The notes below the pieces were generated by a model. That model was not told the origin of the DNA. It made no database searches and was given only the letters and a program-made list of their open reading frames with translations. A stretch of 5,306 nt of DNA from assembly GCA_003152595.1 (NCBI GenBank), contig PMAM01000291.1, positions 2,412 through 7,717 on the forward strand, written 5' to 3'. The position numbers and the translations under genes are program-made. Shown here piece by piece: positions 4,040 to 5,306 of the stretch. Within the stretch, counting starts at the first letter, position 1. Each line of letters begins with the position of its first letter. The stretch is from Acidobacterium sp. (GTDB taxonomy: Bacteria; Acidobacteriota; Terriglobia; Terriglobales; Acidobacteriaceae).

Positions 4040-5306
4040 GGATTCGAGTTATTGGTGGTGGACTGGCCGGACCCGAGGCTGCACTGGTGGCGGCGCGCAT
4101 GGGTGCGGAGGTGGATCTGTACGAGATGCGGCCAGTGCGGACAACGCCTGCGCACGAGACGGCGGATTTTGGCGAGCTGGTTTGCAGCAATTCTCTGAAA
4201 AGCGAGAGCGAAAACACAGCGCCCTGGCTGCTGAAGCAGGAGATGCGGCGGGCGGGGTCGCCGCTGCTGCAGTGTGCGGATGCAAGCGCGGTTCCGGCCG
4301 GGCATGCGCTGGCCGTGGATCGGGTGGAGTTTTCGCGGCTGATTGGGGAGAAGATTGCGGGGGAGCCGCGGATCGCGGTGCATCGGGAAGAGGTGACGCG
4401 GCTGGATGCGGAAGACGGAATCACGATTGTGGCGTCGGGGCCGCTGACGTCGCCGGCGTTGTCGGGGGAGATTGCGCGGCTGACGGGGAGCGAGCACCTG
4501 GCGTTCTACGACTCGATCAGCCCGATTGTGGAGGCGGACTCGATCGATCGGGAGAAGGTGTACCTGGCAGCGCGGTACGACAAGGGGACAGCGGACTACA
4601 TTAATTGTCCGATGACGCAGGCGGAGTATGAGGCGTTCCACGATGCGCTGCTGGCGGCGGAGAGCGTGGAGGCGAAGGAGTGGGAGAAGCTCGAATACTT
4701 CGAGGGGTGCCTGCCGATTGAAGAACTGGCGCGGCGCGGGCGGGACACGCTGCGCTTCGGACCGATGAAGCCGGTGGGGTTGATCAATCCGCGAACGGGG
4801 AAGATGCCGTGGGCGGTGGTGCAGCTACGGGTGGAGAACCTGCGAGCGGACTCGTACAACCTGGTCGGGTTCCAGAACCACATGAAGTTTGGGGAGCAGG
4901 CGCGGATTTTCCGGATGATTCCGGGGCTGGAGCAGGCGAAGTTTCTGCGCTACGGGCAGATTCATCGGAACACCTATATCAACTCGCCGACGGTGCTGAC
5001 GCGAACGCTGCATCTGCGGGAGTATCCGCGGATTTTCTTTGCGGGGCAGATTTCGGGGGTGGAGGGGTACACGGAATCGATTGCGACGGGGATGCTGGCG
5101 GGGATGTATGCGGCGGAGATGGCGCGGGGAGAGAGGCCGGAGCCGGTGCCGCGGGGGACGGCGCTGGGGTCGCTGGTGCGATACATCACGGAGGCGGACT
5201 CGAAGCGGTTTCAGCCGGCGAACATCACCTTTGATTTGCTGGAGCCGCTGGATGAGGCGACGCGGCGGAAGGTGCGGGATAAGCGGGAGCGGCACCGGAT
5301 TGTGTG
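4036..5306 (+). CDS. trmFO: Methylenetetrahydrofolate-tRNA-(uracil-5-)-methyltransferase TrmFO, C-terminus cut by window
   Basis: Reaction: makes 5-methyluridine at position 54 of the tRNA T-loop, using methylene-tetrahydrofolate as carbon donor and FAD/NAD(P)H as reductant. Cytosolic. Seen (423 complete codons, open to the edge): the FAD dinucleotide motif VIGGGLAGPEAAL (5-17), YEMRP (29-33), FGELVCSNSLKS (45-56) with Cys50, FEGCLPIEEL with Cys225, RFGPMKPVGL, then PWAVVQLR, NLVGFQNHMKFGEQ, and the FAD C-terminal motif FFAGQISGVEGYTES (334-348). Cys50 and Cys225 match the two functionally important Cys of Bacillus subtilis TrmFO (C53, C226, from memory). The family is usually about 435-480 aa, so a few dozen residues are missing at the right edge. 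Start: GTG at 4036, because the FAD motif begins at residue 5; the GTGA overlap with the acetyltransferase stop suggests translational coupling. Nothing in the visible part looks damaged. Confidence 0.97.
   Translation, partial: MRIRVIGGGLAGPEAALVAARMGAEVDLYEMRPVRTTPAHETADFGELVCSNSLKSESENTAPWLLKQEMRRAGSPLLQCADASAVPAGHALAVDRVEFSRLIGEKIAGEPRIAVHREEVTRLDAEDGITIVASGPLTSPALSGEIARLTGSEHLAFYDSISPIVEADSIDREKVYLAARYDKGTADYINCPMTQAEYEAFHDALLAAESVEAKEWEKLEYFEGCLPIEELARRGRDTLRFGPMKPVGLINPRTGKMPWAVVQLRVENLRADSYNLVGFQNHMKFGEQARIFRMIPGLEQAKFLRYGQIHRNTYINSPTVLTRTLHLREYPRIFFAGQISGVEGYTESIATGMLAGMYAAEMARGERPEPVPRGTALGSLVRYITEADSKRFQPANITFDLLEPLDEATRRKVRDKRERHRIV

Noticed and set aside
3591..4424. 277-codon minus-strand open frame
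   Set aside because: It is antisense to the acetyltransferase and trmFO, both recognised by family motifs; its Ser/Pro/Arg-rich product is an artefact.

Overview
The window is GC-rich bacterial DNA. The gene repertoire, the strongly G/C-biased third codon positions and the intergenic GGGCTAAAGCCC-type palindromes suggest Acidobacteriota (class Terriglobia, Granulicella/Edaphobacter/Terriglobus-like). This taxonomic call is an inference; no marker gene was compared.

Left part (1 to 3245, all on the minus strand, read right to left): a secreted tetratricopeptide (TPR) protein, a TolC-family outer-membrane channel protein, and the N-terminus of a lipoprotein membrane-fusion (periplasmic adaptor) subunit that runs off the left edge. 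The last two are components of a tripartite RND-type efflux pump; the inner-membrane permease is expected beyond the left edge. Between the channel gene and the adaptor gene lies about 660 bases of non-coding DNA. It holds two diverged tandem copies of a roughly 230-bp unit, a third truncated copy, four GGCTAAAGCC-type palindromes and a strong hairpin. The adaptor has a good Shine-Dalgarno and ATG, but the ATG is one base out of frame with its clear lipoprotein signal peptide.

Middle (3246 to 3538): a divergent intergenic region with a 15-bp perfect palindrome, a cluster of AGTGGT/ACCACT half-sites, and a perfect TATAAT box only 8 bases upstream of the rightward gene's ATG, which suggests a leaderless transcript.

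Right part (3539 to 5306, plus strand): a GNAT acetyltransferase of the spermidine/diamine (SSAT-like) type overlaps by four bases (GTGA) with trmFO, the folate- and FAD-dependent tRNA m5U54 methyltransferase. trmFO is cut by the right edge. The pair looks translationally coupled.

The plus strand is G-rich over C throughout: plus-strand genes use mostly G-ending codons and minus-strand genes mostly C-ending codons. I see no CRISPR array, tRNA, rRNA, transposase or clearly new enzymatic system. The least explained items are the tandem repeat array with the adjoining adaptor start, and the half-site cluster in the divergent promoter region.
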